Shown here: one piece after another, positions 25,310-34,696 of the stretch
How positions within the stretch are numbered: position 1 is the stretch's first letter
How the letters are laid out: each line of letters begins with the position of its first letter
DNA from: GCA-002708315 sp964460905
Lineage (GTDB): Bacteria > Bacteroidota > Bacteroidia > Bacteroidales > F082
DNA: 64,000 nt
Direction of reading: 5' to 3'
NCBI GenBank assembly: GCA_964460905.1
Contig: CAYWRM010000002.1
Span: 1-64,000, forward strand
Program-made: the position numbers and the translations under genes
The notes under the pieces: model-generated
The model's input: only the letters and a program-made list of their open reading frames with translations
Told to the model about the DNA's origin: nothing
The model's database searches: none

Positions 25310-25362
25310 GCTGTTGTGGTTCAAATAATCTGATAACATGAAAACGCGACAACCGCAACAAC
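25310..25362 (-). other. Imperfect hairpin between icmF and buk
   Basis: Bases 25310-25321 and 25351-25362 pair in 10 of 12 positions plus one wobble, with a 29-nt loop, starting 7 nt past the icmF stop. It could be a weak terminator or an mRNA-processing stem that uncouples the two genes. No U-tract follows. Confidence 0.3.
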
Positions 25363-25369
25363 GTTTCTA

Positions 25370-28300
25370 CTACATATTTCTCCTATATTGCCCACCCACG
25401 TGAAACAGGGCATCAGTTATTTGTCCTATAGAAGAATATTTTGAAGCTTCCATTAATGCTTCAAAAACATTTTCATTATTAATTGCTTTTTGCCTCAATG
25501 TATTAAGGGTATCTTTAGATTCTTCGCTCCAGGTATTATGAAGTTGCTCAAGCATGCTAATCTGGTATTCTTTTTCTTTTTCAGTTGCCCGAATAATTTC
25601 ACCCGGAATAACTGTTTTGGAGCCACCACTTCCCAAAAATGTGTTTACACCAATAATTGGCATTTCTCCTGAATGTTTCAGATTCTCATAATACAGGCTT
25701 TCTTCCTGAATTTTACCACGTTGGTACATTGTTTCCATCGACCCGAGTACTCCACCACGTTCGGTAAGGCGATCCATTTCACTTAGTATTGCTTCTTCAA
25801 CTAACTCGGTAAGCTCTTCAATAATAAATGAACCTTGTAATGGATTTTGATTTTTTGCAAGTCCTAATTCATGATTAATTATCATTTGAATAGCAATAGC
25901 TCTTCTTACAGATTCTTCGGTTGGTGTTGTAATAGCTTCATCGTATGCATTGGTGTGCAGAGAGTTACAGTTATCATAAATTGCATATAAGGCTTGTAAT
26001 GTTGTGCGGATATCGTTAAAATCAATTTCCTGTGCATGAAGTGAACGCCCTGAAGTTTGAATATGATATTTTAGCTTTTGAGAACGTTCGTTAGCTCCGT
26101 ATTTAAGTTTCATAGCTTTTGCCCAAATCAATCGGGCAACTCTACCAATTACTGCATATTCAGGATCTTCGCCATTAGAGAAAAAGAAACTGAGGTTTGG
26201 AGCAAACTTGTTGATATCCATACCTCTTGATAAATAGTATTCAACATAAGTAAACCCATTGGCGAGTGTAAAAGCAAGCTGACTTATTGGGTTAGCACCT
26301 GCTTCGGCAATGTGATACCCTGAAATGGAGACGCTGTAAAAATTCTGAACATAATTATTAATGAAATAGTCCTGAATATCGCCCATCAGCTTAAGCGAAA
26401 AGTCGGTGGAAAAAATACATGTGTTTTGTGCCTGATCTTCTTTAAGAATATCAGCCTGAATTGTCCCTCTTACTTGCGACAGAGTTTCTTTTTTAATTTT
26501 TGCATAAACATCAGCAGGCAGCACCATGTCGCCTGTTATGCCAAGAAGCATGAGGCCAAGTCCATTATTAGTTTCTGGTATTTTTCCCTGATATGATGGT
26601 CTCTTTGTTCCTTTCTTCTGATATAGATCGTCAATTGTTTTTTGAACCTCTTTTTCCAGATTATTTTTTGTGATATAAATTTCACATTGTTGATCAATAG
26701 CAGCATTCATAAAATAGCCAACCATTGTAGGTGCGGGCCCGTTAATAGTCATCGAAACAGATGTCATTGGGTGGGCAAGATTAAAACCTGAATATAGTTT
26801 TTTGAGATCATCAAGACATGATATGCTAACTCCAGAATTACCAATTTTACCATAAATATCAGGCCTTATATCAGGGTCTTCACCATAAAGTGTAACCGAA
26901 TCAAAAGCTGTTGACAACCGTTTTGCATCAAGCCCGCGCGATACATAATGGAATCTGCGATTTGTACGTTCCGGACCACCTTCGCCTGCAAACATACGGG
27001 TTGGGTCTTCACCCTCACGTTTGAATGGAAAAACGCCAGCAGCAAATGGGAATTCACCGGGTACATTCTCACTCAACACCCAGTTTAGAATCTCGCCCCA
27101 GCTTTCATATTTTGGTAAACTTACTTTTGGTATCTTTAGGTGCGAAAGCGACTGTGTTGTAGTGGCAATCTTTATTTCTTTATCCCTTACTTTAAAGATG
27201 TAATAATCACCTTCATATGATCTTTTCTTTGTTTCCCAATTATCAAGTATTTCTTTATTGTAAGGGTCAAGTTCTTTTAAAGTGCTATTGTAAATTTCTT
27301 GTAGAGAAACTACATTATTTTCTTTCCCGCTATCTTTTACAAGATCGATTGATTGGTTAAGACTGAATAGTTTTTGAGCAACCTTACTCTGACTTTTAAC
27401 CCAGCCATTATATTTTCTAATAGTTTCGGCAATCTCTGATAAATATCTAACCCGCTTAGGTGGGATTATGTATATTTTGTCGGGAGTGTGTGATATGGAA
27501 TTATTTTCCGAAACAAACTCGAAACCTGTTTTTTCCTCTACAATTTTTAACAGATTTGTGTACAAGTTATTAACTCCGGGGTCGTTAAATTGTGAGGCAA
27601 CAGTTCCATAAACAGGAAGTTCATCAACATCAACATCAAAAAGCATATTATTACGCTGATATTGTTTTTTTACATCGCGTAAAGCATCAAGTGCGCCACG
27701 TTTATCCGATTTATTTAAAGCAATAATGTCTGCGTAGTCGAGCATGTCAATTTTTTCCAACTGACTGGCAGCGCCATACTCTGGTGTCATCACGTAAAAT
27801 GAAACATCACTATGGTCAACAATGGCTGTATCAGATTGTCCTATTCCTGAAGTTTCAAGTATTATAAAGTCAAAACCGGCTGCCTGAGTAATAGTCTCGG
27901 CATCTTTAACATATTTCGAAATGCTAAGGTTCGATTGTCTTGTGGCAAGTGATCGCATGTAAACACGAGGATTATCAATGGCATTCATGCGTATACGGTC
28001 GCCAAGCAATGCACCACCCGACCTTCTTTTGGATGGGTCAACAGAAATTATAGCAATGGTTTTTTTGGGAAAGTCTGATAAAAAGCGCCTTACTATTTCA
28101 TCAACTAAAGAAGATTTTCCAGATCCTCCTGTCCCTGTAATTCCCAATACCGGAGCTTTTTTTCCTTCAATTTTATTCGATAGAGAATCTATTATTGGGG
28201 CTGTTTGCTCAGGATTATTTTCTGCAGAAGAAATTAATTGCGCTATGTCAACATAATTGCGATTTACTATCTTTTCAATATCAAAATTTGTATTTTTCCC

Positions 28301-28744
28301 GGTAGGAAAGTCTGCCTTTTTCAACAGATCATTAATCATTCCCTGTAATCCCATTTCCATACCATCATCAGGGGAGTAAATTCGGGTAATTCCATATTCC
28401 TGAAGTTCTTTTATTTCGTCAGGAAGTATAACTCCACCGCCACCGGCAAATATTTTAATATGTCCACAATCTTTTTCGGTAAGCATGTCGTACATATATT
28501 TTAAAAACTCCATGTGCCCACCTTGATATGAAGTAAGAGCAATTGCTTGAGCATCTTCTTGTATTGCGGTATTCACTATTTCGTGGACAGAACGATTATG
28601 TCCAAGATGAATTACCTCAGCTCCGGATGATTGAATAATTCGCCGCATAACATTAATTGCTGCATCATGTCCATCAAACAACGAAGCAGCAGTAACAATA
28701 CGTACATGATTTTTAGGTTTATATGCTTTTTGAGCTTGTGTCAT
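25370..28744 (-). CDS. icmF: Fused isobutyryl-CoA mutase (B12 domain, G-protein chaperone, mutase)
   Basis: About 1124 residues from ATG 28744; the frame extends 22 codons further but the extra leader is not family-like. In order: a B12-binding domain with DGHDAAINVM and AGGGGVILP (about 10-150); a MeaB/ArgK-type GTPase with Walker A GITGTGGSGKSSLV (about 195-430); a linker; and the acyl-CoA mutase barrel (about 560-1090). Where methylmalonyl-CoA mutase has Arg before NT (VRNTYIFP), this protein has Gln (DQAQNTCIFS; codon 26426-26428), and GVFPFKR supplies the Phe used instead of Tyr; both mark IcmF rather than methylmalonyl-CoA mutase. It rearranges isobutyryl-CoA and n-butyryl-CoA (some homologues act on isovaleryl-CoA) with adenosylcobalamin, the GTPase part guarding cofactor loading. 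Confidence 0.95.
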   Translation of the reverse strand: MTQAQKAYKPKNHVRIVTAASLFDGHDAAINVMRRIIQSSGAEVIHLGHNRSVHEIVNTAIQEDAQAIALTSYQGGHMEFLKYMYDMLTEKDCGHIKIFAGGGGVILPDEIKELQEYGITRIYSPDDGMEMGLQGMINDLLKKADFPTGKNTNFDIEKIVNRNYVDIAQLISSAENNPEQTAPIIDSLSNKIEGKKAPVLGITGTGGSGKSSLVDEIVRRFLSDFPKKTIAIISVDPSKRRSGGALLGDRIRMNAIDNPRVYMRSLATRQSNLSISKYVKDAETITQAAGFDFIILETSGIGQSDTAIVDHSDVSFYVMTPEYGAASQLEKIDMLDYADIIALNKSDKRGALDALRDVKKQYQRNNMLFDVDVDELPVYGTVASQFNDPGVNNLYTNLLKIVEEKTGFEFVSENNSISHTPDKIYIIPPKRVRYLSEIAETIRKYNGWVKSQSKVAQKLFSLNQSIDLVKDSGKENNVVSLQEIYNSTLKELDPYNKEILDNWETKKRSYEGDYYIFKVRDKEIKIATTTQSLSHLKIPKVSLPKYESWGEILNWVLSENVPGEFPFAAGVFPFKREGEDPTRMFAGEGGPERTNRRFHYVSRGLDAKRLSTAFDSVTLYGEDPDIRPDIYGKIGNSGVSISCLDDLKKLYSGFNLAHPMTSVSMTINGPAPTMVGYFMNAAIDQQCEIYITKNNLEKEVQKTIDDLYQKKGTKRPSYQGKIPETNNGLGLMLLGITGDMVLPADVYAKIKKETLSQVRGTIQADILKEDQAQNTCIFSTDFSLKLMGDIQDYFINNYVQNFYSVSISGYHIAEAGANPISQLAFTLANGFTYVEYYLSRGMDINKFAPNLSFFFSNGEDPEYAVIGRVARLIWAKAMKLKYGANERSQKLKYHIQTSGRSLHAQEIDFNDIRTTLQALYAIYDNCNSLHTNAYDEAITTPTEESVRRAIAIQMIINHELGLAKNQNPLQGSFIIEELTELVEEAILSEMDRLTERGGVLGSMETMYQRGKIQEESLYYENLKHSGEMPIIGVNTFLGSGGSKTVIPGEIIRATEKEKEYQISMLEQLHNTWSEESKDTLNTLRQKAINNENVFEALMEASKYSSIGQITDALFHVGGQYRRNM

Positions 28745-28768
28745 AATATCGAAAATTTCTAATAGCTG

Positions 28769-28776
28769 CAAATATA
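28769..28776 (-). promoter_or_regulatory. Candidate -7 box (TATATTTG) for icmF
   Basis: Minus-strand TATATTTG, a full match to TAnnTTTG, about 25 bp upstream of the chosen ATG at 28744. If it is used, the transcript would start close to or inside the frame's longer upstream extension, which supports the internal start. Confidence 0.4.
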
Positions 28777-28983
28777 ACGAAAGTTTGAAGTTTAAGATTA
28801 AACGTGACAAGATAATTGGACTAAGGAGTCAAGATTCAAAAACCAAGAATAGAGACTGTTAAAATTATTATCTTTCATAATGTATCTCGTATCTTGCATC
28901 TTGTCGAATGGTTCTTGCTACTGGTTCCGTTTTTTTTCAATACTTTTGGCTTCTTATAGATAAACCTATTAATCAAATTAATT

Positions 28984-31152
28984 ATGAATACTAAGTCAAC
29001 TATTTTGGTGTTGGTTATTGTTGTTCTTTCAAGAATAACAATCGTTGCAGGAGAAGGTATGTGGATACCAATGCTTTTGCAGCAAATGAACGAAAAAGAA
29101 ATGCAGGAAATGGGAATGAAAATAACTGCTGATGATATTTATTCCATTAACCAAAGCAGTCTTAAAGATGCAATATTACTTTTTGGTAGAGGATGTACAA
29201 GCGAAATAATTTCAAGAGAAGGGTTATTGCTAACAAATCATCATTGCGGTTTTGGTCAAATACAAAAGCATAGCAGCCTCGAACATGATTATTTAACTGA
29301 TGGGTTCTGGGCCATGAACAAAGATGAAGAACTTCCTAATCCCGGTCTTACTGCCACCTTGCTTATCGAAATGAAAGATGTAACCGATAGTGTTTTGGCA
29401 GGTGTTGACGAAAAGATGACAATGAAAGAAAGGAAAACTGTTATAAGTGCAAATATCAAAAGAATTATTACCAATTTTGAAAATAAGTCAACCTATAAGG
29501 CCTCCATTAAACCATTTTTTAAGGGTAATTCTTATTATATGATGATTACGGAGGTTTTTAAAGATATACGTCTTGTGGGAGCACCTCCTTCGAATATTGG
29601 TAAATTTGGTGGTGATACTGATAATTGGATGTGGCCACGCCATACCGGTGATTTTTCATTATTTAGGATTTATGTTGATAAGGATGGTAACCCTGCCGAA
29701 TATTCTGAAGAAAATGTACCATATCAGCCAAAATATTATTTCCCAATATCGATTGACGGAGTTGAAGAAGATGATTTCACATTTGTTTTTGGTTACCCGG
29801 CACGCACAAATGAATACCTGCCTTCATATGCAGTAGAAATGATTACGGAACAAGGAAATCCTAAAAAAATTGAATTGCGTGAAACAAGGCTTGATATTTT
29901 TGGAAAATATGCTGCAAAAGATCCTAAGGTTCGTATTCAATATGCTTCAAAGGATGCACGTGTTGCTAACTACTGGAAAAAAATGATAGGAGAAAGAGGT
30001 GGTGTTAAAAGGATGAAGGGAATTGAAGCAAAACAGAATTTTGAAAAAGGATTTACTGAATGGGCTGCTTCTTCAGGAAATAATCAATATACTACCATAT
30101 TGCCCGAATTTGAAAAGTTATATAAAGAACTTACTCCAATTAGTATTGCTTCTGATTATCTGATGGAAGCGGGAATGGCAATTGAAATTGTAAAATTTGC
30201 AAATGGGTTTCGTAAACTTGTTGCAATTAGCAAAACCGACCCTGATAATAAAGAGGCTATCAGTGAAGAGATACTGAAACTTAAAAGTCAAACATCCAAA
30301 TTTTTTAAAGACTATTATAAGCCTATTGACGAGGATGTTATGACGTCAATGTTGCGGTTATATGATCAAAATCTGAGTTCTGAATTTAAACCGGAATTTT
30401 TCAATAAAATTCATAGTAAATACAAGAATGATTATAAAGCATATACAAATTATGTGTTTTCAAAATCAATTTTTGATAAACAAAATAAGTTAATATCATT
30501 TCTGGATAATTATAAACCAAAGCATTATAAAAAACTTATAAAAGATCCGGCTTATAAGATGGCTGCTGAAATGGGAACTCTCTACAAAACTAAGTTTGCA
30601 GAAAAAAGAATTGTTATAAACAATGCTATCGATAGCTTACAACGTATCTATATGAAAGCGCAAATGGAGATGAACCCGGATACTCGATACTATCCAGATG
30701 CAAACTTTACATTACGTGTTACTTATGGAAAAGTAAACGGGTATTCACCAAAAGATGCTGTTTATTATAGACATTTCACAACTCTGGAAGGCATAATGGA
30801 AAAAGAGGATCCTGATATTTATGATTATGTAGTAACTGATAGGTTAAGAGAGTTATATGATAATAAAGATTATGGTGCTTATGCAGATAAGGATGGCACA
30901 TTACATGTTGGTTTTGCAGCAAGTAATCATACTACCGGAGGTAATTCGGGTAGCCCGGTATTAAATGCTGATGGACAGCTTGTGGGTGTTAACTTTGATC
31001 GTTGTTGGGAAGGAACCATGAGCGATTTAATGTATGACCCTGATGTATGCCGGAATATTTCAATTGATATTCGCTATTTTCTTTTTATAGTTGATAAATA
31101 TGCCGGTGCTGGATATTTAATTGACGAGATGACGCTGGTTAATAGTGAATAG
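28984..31152 (+). CDS. S46 family dipeptidyl-peptidase, DPP11 type (Asp/Glu-specific)
   Basis: 722 residues with an N-terminal signal peptide (about 1-23). Chymotrypsin-fold catalytic residues are visible: His87 in LLTNHHCGFG and Ser655 in TTGGNSGSPVL. Arg673, 18 residues after the serine in VNFDRCWEGTMSD, is the residue that separates DPP11 (Arg, acidic P1) from DPP7 (Gly, hydrophobic P1), so cleavage after Asp/Glu in the second position is predicted. Such enzymes work in the periplasm of asaccharolytic Bacteroidota, releasing dipeptides for uptake and fermentation. The gene is divergent from icmF. Its stop codon lies within a simple GTGAATAG-type repeat. Confidence 0.95.
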   Translation: MNTKSTILVLVIVVLSRITIVAGEGMWIPMLLQQMNEKEMQEMGMKITADDIYSINQSSLKDAILLFGRGCTSEIISREGLLLTNHHCGFGQIQKHSSLEHDYLTDGFWAMNKDEELPNPGLTATLLIEMKDVTDSVLAGVDEKMTMKERKTVISANIKRIITNFENKSTYKASIKPFFKGNSYYMMITEVFKDIRLVGAPPSNIGKFGGDTDNWMWPRHTGDFSLFRIYVDKDGNPAEYSEENVPYQPKYYFPISIDGVEEDDFTFVFGYPARTNEYLPSYAVEMITEQGNPKKIELRETRLDIFGKYAAKDPKVRIQYASKDARVANYWKKMIGERGGVKRMKGIEAKQNFEKGFTEWAASSGNNQYTTILPEFEKLYKELTPISIASDYLMEAGMAIEIVKFANGFRKLVAISKTDPDNKEAISEEILKLKSQTSKFFKDYYKPIDEDVMTSMLRLYDQNLSSEFKPEFFNKIHSKYKNDYKAYTNYVFSKSIFDKQNKLISFLDNYKPKHYKKLIKDPAYKMAAEMGTLYKTKFAEKRIVINNAIDSLQRIYMKAQMEMNPDTRYYPDANFTLRVTYGKVNGYSPKDAVYYRHFTTLEGIMEKEDPDIYDYVVTDRLRELYDNKDYGAYADKDGTLHVGFAASNHTTGGNSGSPVLNADGQLVGVNFDRCWEGTMSDLMYDPDVCRNISIDIRYFLFIVDKYAGAGYLIDEMTLVNSE

Positions 31153-31209
31153 TGAGTAGTAAACGGTGAATAGTTAATAACCAATAACCAAAGACTAATA
31201 ACCAACAAA
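31138..31209 (+). repeat. Low-complexity AATAGTGA / AATAACCA repeat tract
   Basis: The end of the peptidase gene and the short gap before the next gene consist of degenerate short units: TTAATAGTGAATAGTGAGTAG, then GGTGAATAG, then repeated AATAACCA. This is a simple-sequence tract typical of gene ends in this phylum. It provides the stop codon of the peptidase gene. Confidence 0.7.
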
Positions 31210-32298
31210 TTGAGTCCTAAACTAAAGATATTACCCCTTAAGGAATGGATAGACACCAAAAGTTTACCATTGGTAGTTGCAGGACCCTGTAGTGCAGAGA
31301 GTGAAGATCAACTTATGGATACTGCCCGGCAATTAGCTTCTGTGAGGCAAGTTAATATTTTAAGAGCTGGTATTTGGAAACCACGAACCAGGCCGGGAGA
31401 CTTTGATGGCGTTGGTGAACAAGGACTGAAATGGCTTCAACAAGTTAAAAAGGAAACAGGATTATTGACAACAGTTGAGGTTGCTGATAGCAGACATGTG
31501 GAATTAGCTTTAAAATATGGAGTTGATATATTATGGGTTGGTGCGCGTACAGTGGTTAATCCTTTTTCGGTGCAGGCAATTGCTGAAGCTGTTTCGGGTG
31601 TTAATATTCCGATAATGGTAAAAAACCCGTTAACTCCCGATATTAAGCTATGGCTGGGTGCAATTGAACGATTTAATGCTGTTGGAATTAACAAGCTTGT
31701 TGCTATACATAGAGGTTTCCACTATTTTGAGAAATCACCCTTTCGGAATGCTCCAATGTGGGAGATTCCAATTGAGTTAAAAAGAATCGCTCCAACTCTT
31801 CCTATTATTGTAGATCCAAGCCATATATGTGGACAGCGTGATCTTATAGATTCTATTTCACAGAAGGCGTTAGACCTTGAAATGGATGGGTTAATGATTG
31901 AAAGTCATCGCGATCCGGAAAATGCACTAACTGATGCCGCCCAACAGCTTACACCAGCAAATCTGCAAAAGCTTCTTAATAAACTGGTTATCCGAACAGA
32001 AAAAGGAGACCAGAAATTTCAACATAAACTCGAAGAGCTTAGGACAGAAATTGACAAACTTGATGGAGAACTTTTACAGATACTATCAAAAAGGATGGAA
32101 ATAATTGATGAAATTGGTGATTACAAGAGAAAAAACGATATTACTATTCTTCAAATGAAACGCTGGGTAGGTATTATAAAAGATAGAATGGCAATTGGCA
32201 CACACCTTGGTTTAGATAGCGTATTTTTGAAAAAATTACTTAACCTAATCCATAAGGAATCCATCCAAAGGCAAGAGAATATTTTTAAAAAGAAGTAG
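31210..32298 (+). CDS. Bifunctional DAHP synthase / chorismate mutase
   Basis: 362 residues. The N-terminal 250 or so form a type I-beta 3-deoxy-7-phosphoheptulonate synthase (VVAGPCSAESEDQ, RAGIWKPRTRPGDFDG, VGARTVVNPF, VIVDPSHICGQRD, DGLMIESHRDPE), which joins PEP and erythrose-4-phosphate as the first shikimate step. The C-terminal 90 or so are an AroQ-class chorismate mutase (LRTEIDKLDGELLQILSKRM). The fusion is common in Bacteroidota and usually lets chorismate or prephenate feed back on the synthase. The start codon is TTG at 31210; no in-frame ATG precedes the conserved region. Confidence 0.95.
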   Translation: MSPKLKILPLKEWIDTKSLPLVVAGPCSAESEDQLMDTARQLASVRQVNILRAGIWKPRTRPGDFDGVGEQGLKWLQQVKKETGLLTTVEVADSRHVELALKYGVDILWVGARTVVNPFSVQAIAEAVSGVNIPIMVKNPLTPDIKLWLGAIERFNAVGINKLVAIHRGFHYFEKSPFRNAPMWEIPIELKRIAPTLPIIVDPSHICGQRDLIDSISQKALDLEMDGLMIESHRDPENALTDAAQQLTPANLQKLLNKLVIRTEKGDQKFQHKLEELRTEIDKLDGELLQILSKRMEIIDEIGDYKRKNDITILQMKRWVGIIKDRMAIGTHLGLDSVFLKKLLNLIHKESIQRQENIFKKK

Positions 32299-32326
32299 AA
32301 AGCACTTTAGTTTAAGGTGACAACAA

Positions 32327-33406
32327 TTAAATTCTCAGACTATAGTGAGGAGCATTTCCCTGTTCTCCGTATGCAGTTATACAACCAGCTCGTTCAATAA
32401 GCTTTTCAATGGATTGTTTACTGTCTTCAGCTTCTTCATCCAGTCCTGGTTTGTTATCATACAAGGCATATTGCTCACGATAAAGTCCAGGTGTAGTATT
32501 AGGCATTAAAATATTAGCTCCTGCTTTAAGAGCCATTTCCCTGCCACCATCTACTAATGTTTGCATTGCAGTTGTTGATGCAATATTAATATCTTTCATC
32601 ATAATTCTTAGAATAGCAATCATTTTGAGGCTTAAATCCAATCTGATTTCTTTTGAAGGAACCAAATGTTTATACTCGTATAATTTAGTATCAATATGTT
32701 CGATATAGGGACCCATTCCACACATGTCGATATCAAAATCTCTCATAAATATTAAATCATCCGCAAGGTTTTCGATAGTTTGAAAAGGAAGTCCGATCAT
32801 TACACCTGTGCCGGTTTGATAGCCACATTTCTGAAGATTTTTTAATGCTTCCAACCTTGTTTCAAAATCATGTTTTTTATCCCTTGGATGAAGTTTGTAA
32901 TAAAGGTCTTTATTTGAAGATTCAATGCGAAGTAAATATCGATGTGCTCCTGCTTCTCTCCATCTCTGATAAGTCTCAATTGTTTGTTCGCCACAGGATA
33001 GGGTTACACCAATTTCTCCGTTTCCTATTTTATTAATAGAGTGCAGAATGTCTTCAATTTGTTTAATGAAGCTTTCGTTTTGTAATTCACCTGTTTGAAT
33101 AACTACTGATCCATAACCACTATCGTATGTAAATTTAATAGCATTTTCAACTTCAGGCATAGGTACGGTATAGCGCTGTACTTTTTTGTTGGAAGAACCG
33201 ATTCCACAGTAATAGCAATTTTTAGTACACTTATTTGTAAGTTCAATTAGTCCACGTAAATGTACTTGATTTCCTACGTATTCCTGTTTAATTTCAGCTG
33301 CTTTTGCAAAAAGGATATCTTTATCAATTCCTTCTGCATTCAGAAGTGTAATTATCGATTCTTTATTGAATAGTCCTTTGGCTAGTATTTTGGAAACTGC
33401 AGACAT
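32327..33406 (-). CDS. hydE: [FeFe]-hydrogenase maturase HydE (radical SAM)
   Basis: 359 residues. The radical-SAM cluster motif C60-x3-C64-x2-C67 is in ELTNKCTKNCYYCGIG, followed by SYGSVVIQTGEL-like and LRIESSN barrel motifs and GVMIGLPFQT. HydE acts with HydG and HydF to build the diiron subcluster of the H-cluster, supplying a step toward the bridging dithiolate. It is the last of the three contiguous maturase genes (hydG-hydF-hydE) at the end of the hydrogenase region, 55 bp after hydF. Confidence 0.96.
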   Translation of the reverse strand: MSAVSKILAKGLFNKESIITLLNAEGIDKDILFAKAAEIKQEYVGNQVHLRGLIELTNKCTKNCYYCGIGSSNKKVQRYTVPMPEVENAIKFTYDSGYGSVVIQTGELQNESFIKQIEDILHSINKIGNGEIGVTLSCGEQTIETYQRWREAGAHRYLLRIESSNKDLYYKLHPRDKKHDFETRLEALKNLQKCGYQTGTGVMIGLPFQTIENLADDLIFMRDFDIDMCGMGPYIEHIDTKLYEYKHLVPSKEIRLDLSLKMIAILRIMMKDINIASTTAMQTLVDGGREMALKAGANILMPNTTPGLYREQYALYDNKPGLDEEAEDSKQSIEKLIERAGCITAYGEQGNAPHYSLRI

Positions 33407-33461
33407 TTTAGTTTAAAGTAGTTTAAGTTAGTTGTTTGGTAAATCATTTTGCTTATCACCT

Positions 33462-34685
33462 TTAGGCAGGCTTATTACTTGTTGTAATATCTAAAAAAGG
33501 CTTAACAGCCCTGTTAAAAATACCATTAATATATGCAATTGCCATCCCATAATTTGTAACCGGAACACCTGCATCAATTGCAGGTTTCAACCTGTTTGAA
33601 AGCTGTTTCTTTGTAACAACACATCCTCCGCATTGAACTACCAATGCATATTGTTTAATATCACTTTCAAGAATATCAAGACCGGCAACAATGTCGTACT
33701 CTAACTTTTTGCCTGTGAAATTGCTTATCCAGGTAGGTAATTTATGTCGTCCAATATCTTCGCAACTTACATGATGAGTACATGATTCAAGCATAAGAAC
33801 CTTATCACCATCCTTAAGTTTTGAAATCTCGGGTGTGCCTTCAAGATATTTTTGAAAGTTAGCTTTCATCCTAGCAAAAACAATGCTAAATCCTGTAAAA
33901 GGTATATCTTCGGGAATAATTTTTGAAACCATTCCAAACGCCTGACTGTCAGTAATTGCCAGTGTAGGTACTATGCCCAGCTTCATAAAGTCTTCAAGCT
34001 CTGTTTCTCTAACCGTTATACAAATGCAGTTATGGTTGAGTACATCACGAATTGCCATTACTTGTGGCAAGATCATACGTCCTTCAGGAGCTTCCGAATC
34101 AATAGGTGTAATTAAAAGAACAACATCTTTTTCTTTAATTAATCCATCCAGTAAAGCTGGTTTAACATAAACAGATTTAGGAATTGTTTCCCGCATTAGG
34201 TTTGTAACCTTTTCCAGAAACTCATCTGTCAATGTATTTATATTAATGCAGTTTTTTTGTGTTTCTAGTAGTATCTGTTTTTTTTTGTCTTCTGATAAAG
34301 CAACAATATCTGACTTATTATTAAAAATAAGGTATGGAATTTCCAATTTGTCAAATTCTTTTATCAGATTTTTCTCAAACGAATCAAATATATTATCTGC
34401 AATTAAAAGTACTGCCAGGTCAATGGTGTTTACCATTGCCATTGTCTTGCTAACCCTTTTTTTTCCTAATTCACCTACATCATCAACACCGGCAGTATCA
34501 ATTATGATTACTGGACCAACTCCAAATATTTCTACAGACTTTTTTACCGGATCTGTTGTTGTTCCGGCTATGTCTGATACAATTGCAACATCCTGACCTG
34601 TAATCATATTGATGAAAGAGCTCTTACCATTATTTCTTCTTCCAAAAATTCCAATATGTGGCTTAAGATCTTTTCCTTTTTTCAT
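33462..34685 (-). CDS. hydF: [FeFe]-hydrogenase maturation GTPase HydF
   Basis: 407 residues. The N-terminal GTPase has Walker A GRRNNGKSSFIN (about 15-26), DIAGTTTDPV (switch I), DTAGVDD and NKSD. The C-terminal cluster-binding domain has CTHHVSC and CGGC, the conserved [4Fe-4S] ligand motifs. HydF is the scaffold on which the diiron subcluster is assembled and from which it is passed to apo-hydrogenase. It starts 11 bp after the hydG stop. Both the catalytic HydA and the hydrogenase-like sensor kinase upstream are potential clients. Confidence 0.96.
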   Translation of the reverse strand: MKKGKDLKPHIGIFGRRNNGKSSFINMITGQDVAIVSDIAGTTTDPVKKSVEIFGVGPVIIIDTAGVDDVGELGKKRVSKTMAMVNTIDLAVLLIADNIFDSFEKNLIKEFDKLEIPYLIFNNKSDIVALSEDKKKQILLETQKNCININTLTDEFLEKVTNLMRETIPKSVYVKPALLDGLIKEKDVVLLITPIDSEAPEGRMILPQVMAIRDVLNHNCICITVRETELEDFMKLGIVPTLAITDSQAFGMVSKIIPEDIPFTGFSIVFARMKANFQKYLEGTPEISKLKDGDKVLMLESCTHHVSCEDIGRHKLPTWISNFTGKKLEYDIVAGLDILESDIKQYALVVQCGGCVVTKKQLSNRLKPAIDAGVPVTNYGMAIAYINGIFNRAVKPFLDITTSNKPA

Positions 34686-34696
34686 CAGAGGAGTTT

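Noticed and set aside
25370..28744. Methylmalonyl-CoA mutase
   Set aside because: The fused B12-GTPase-mutase order and the Gln/Phe specificity residues mark IcmF.
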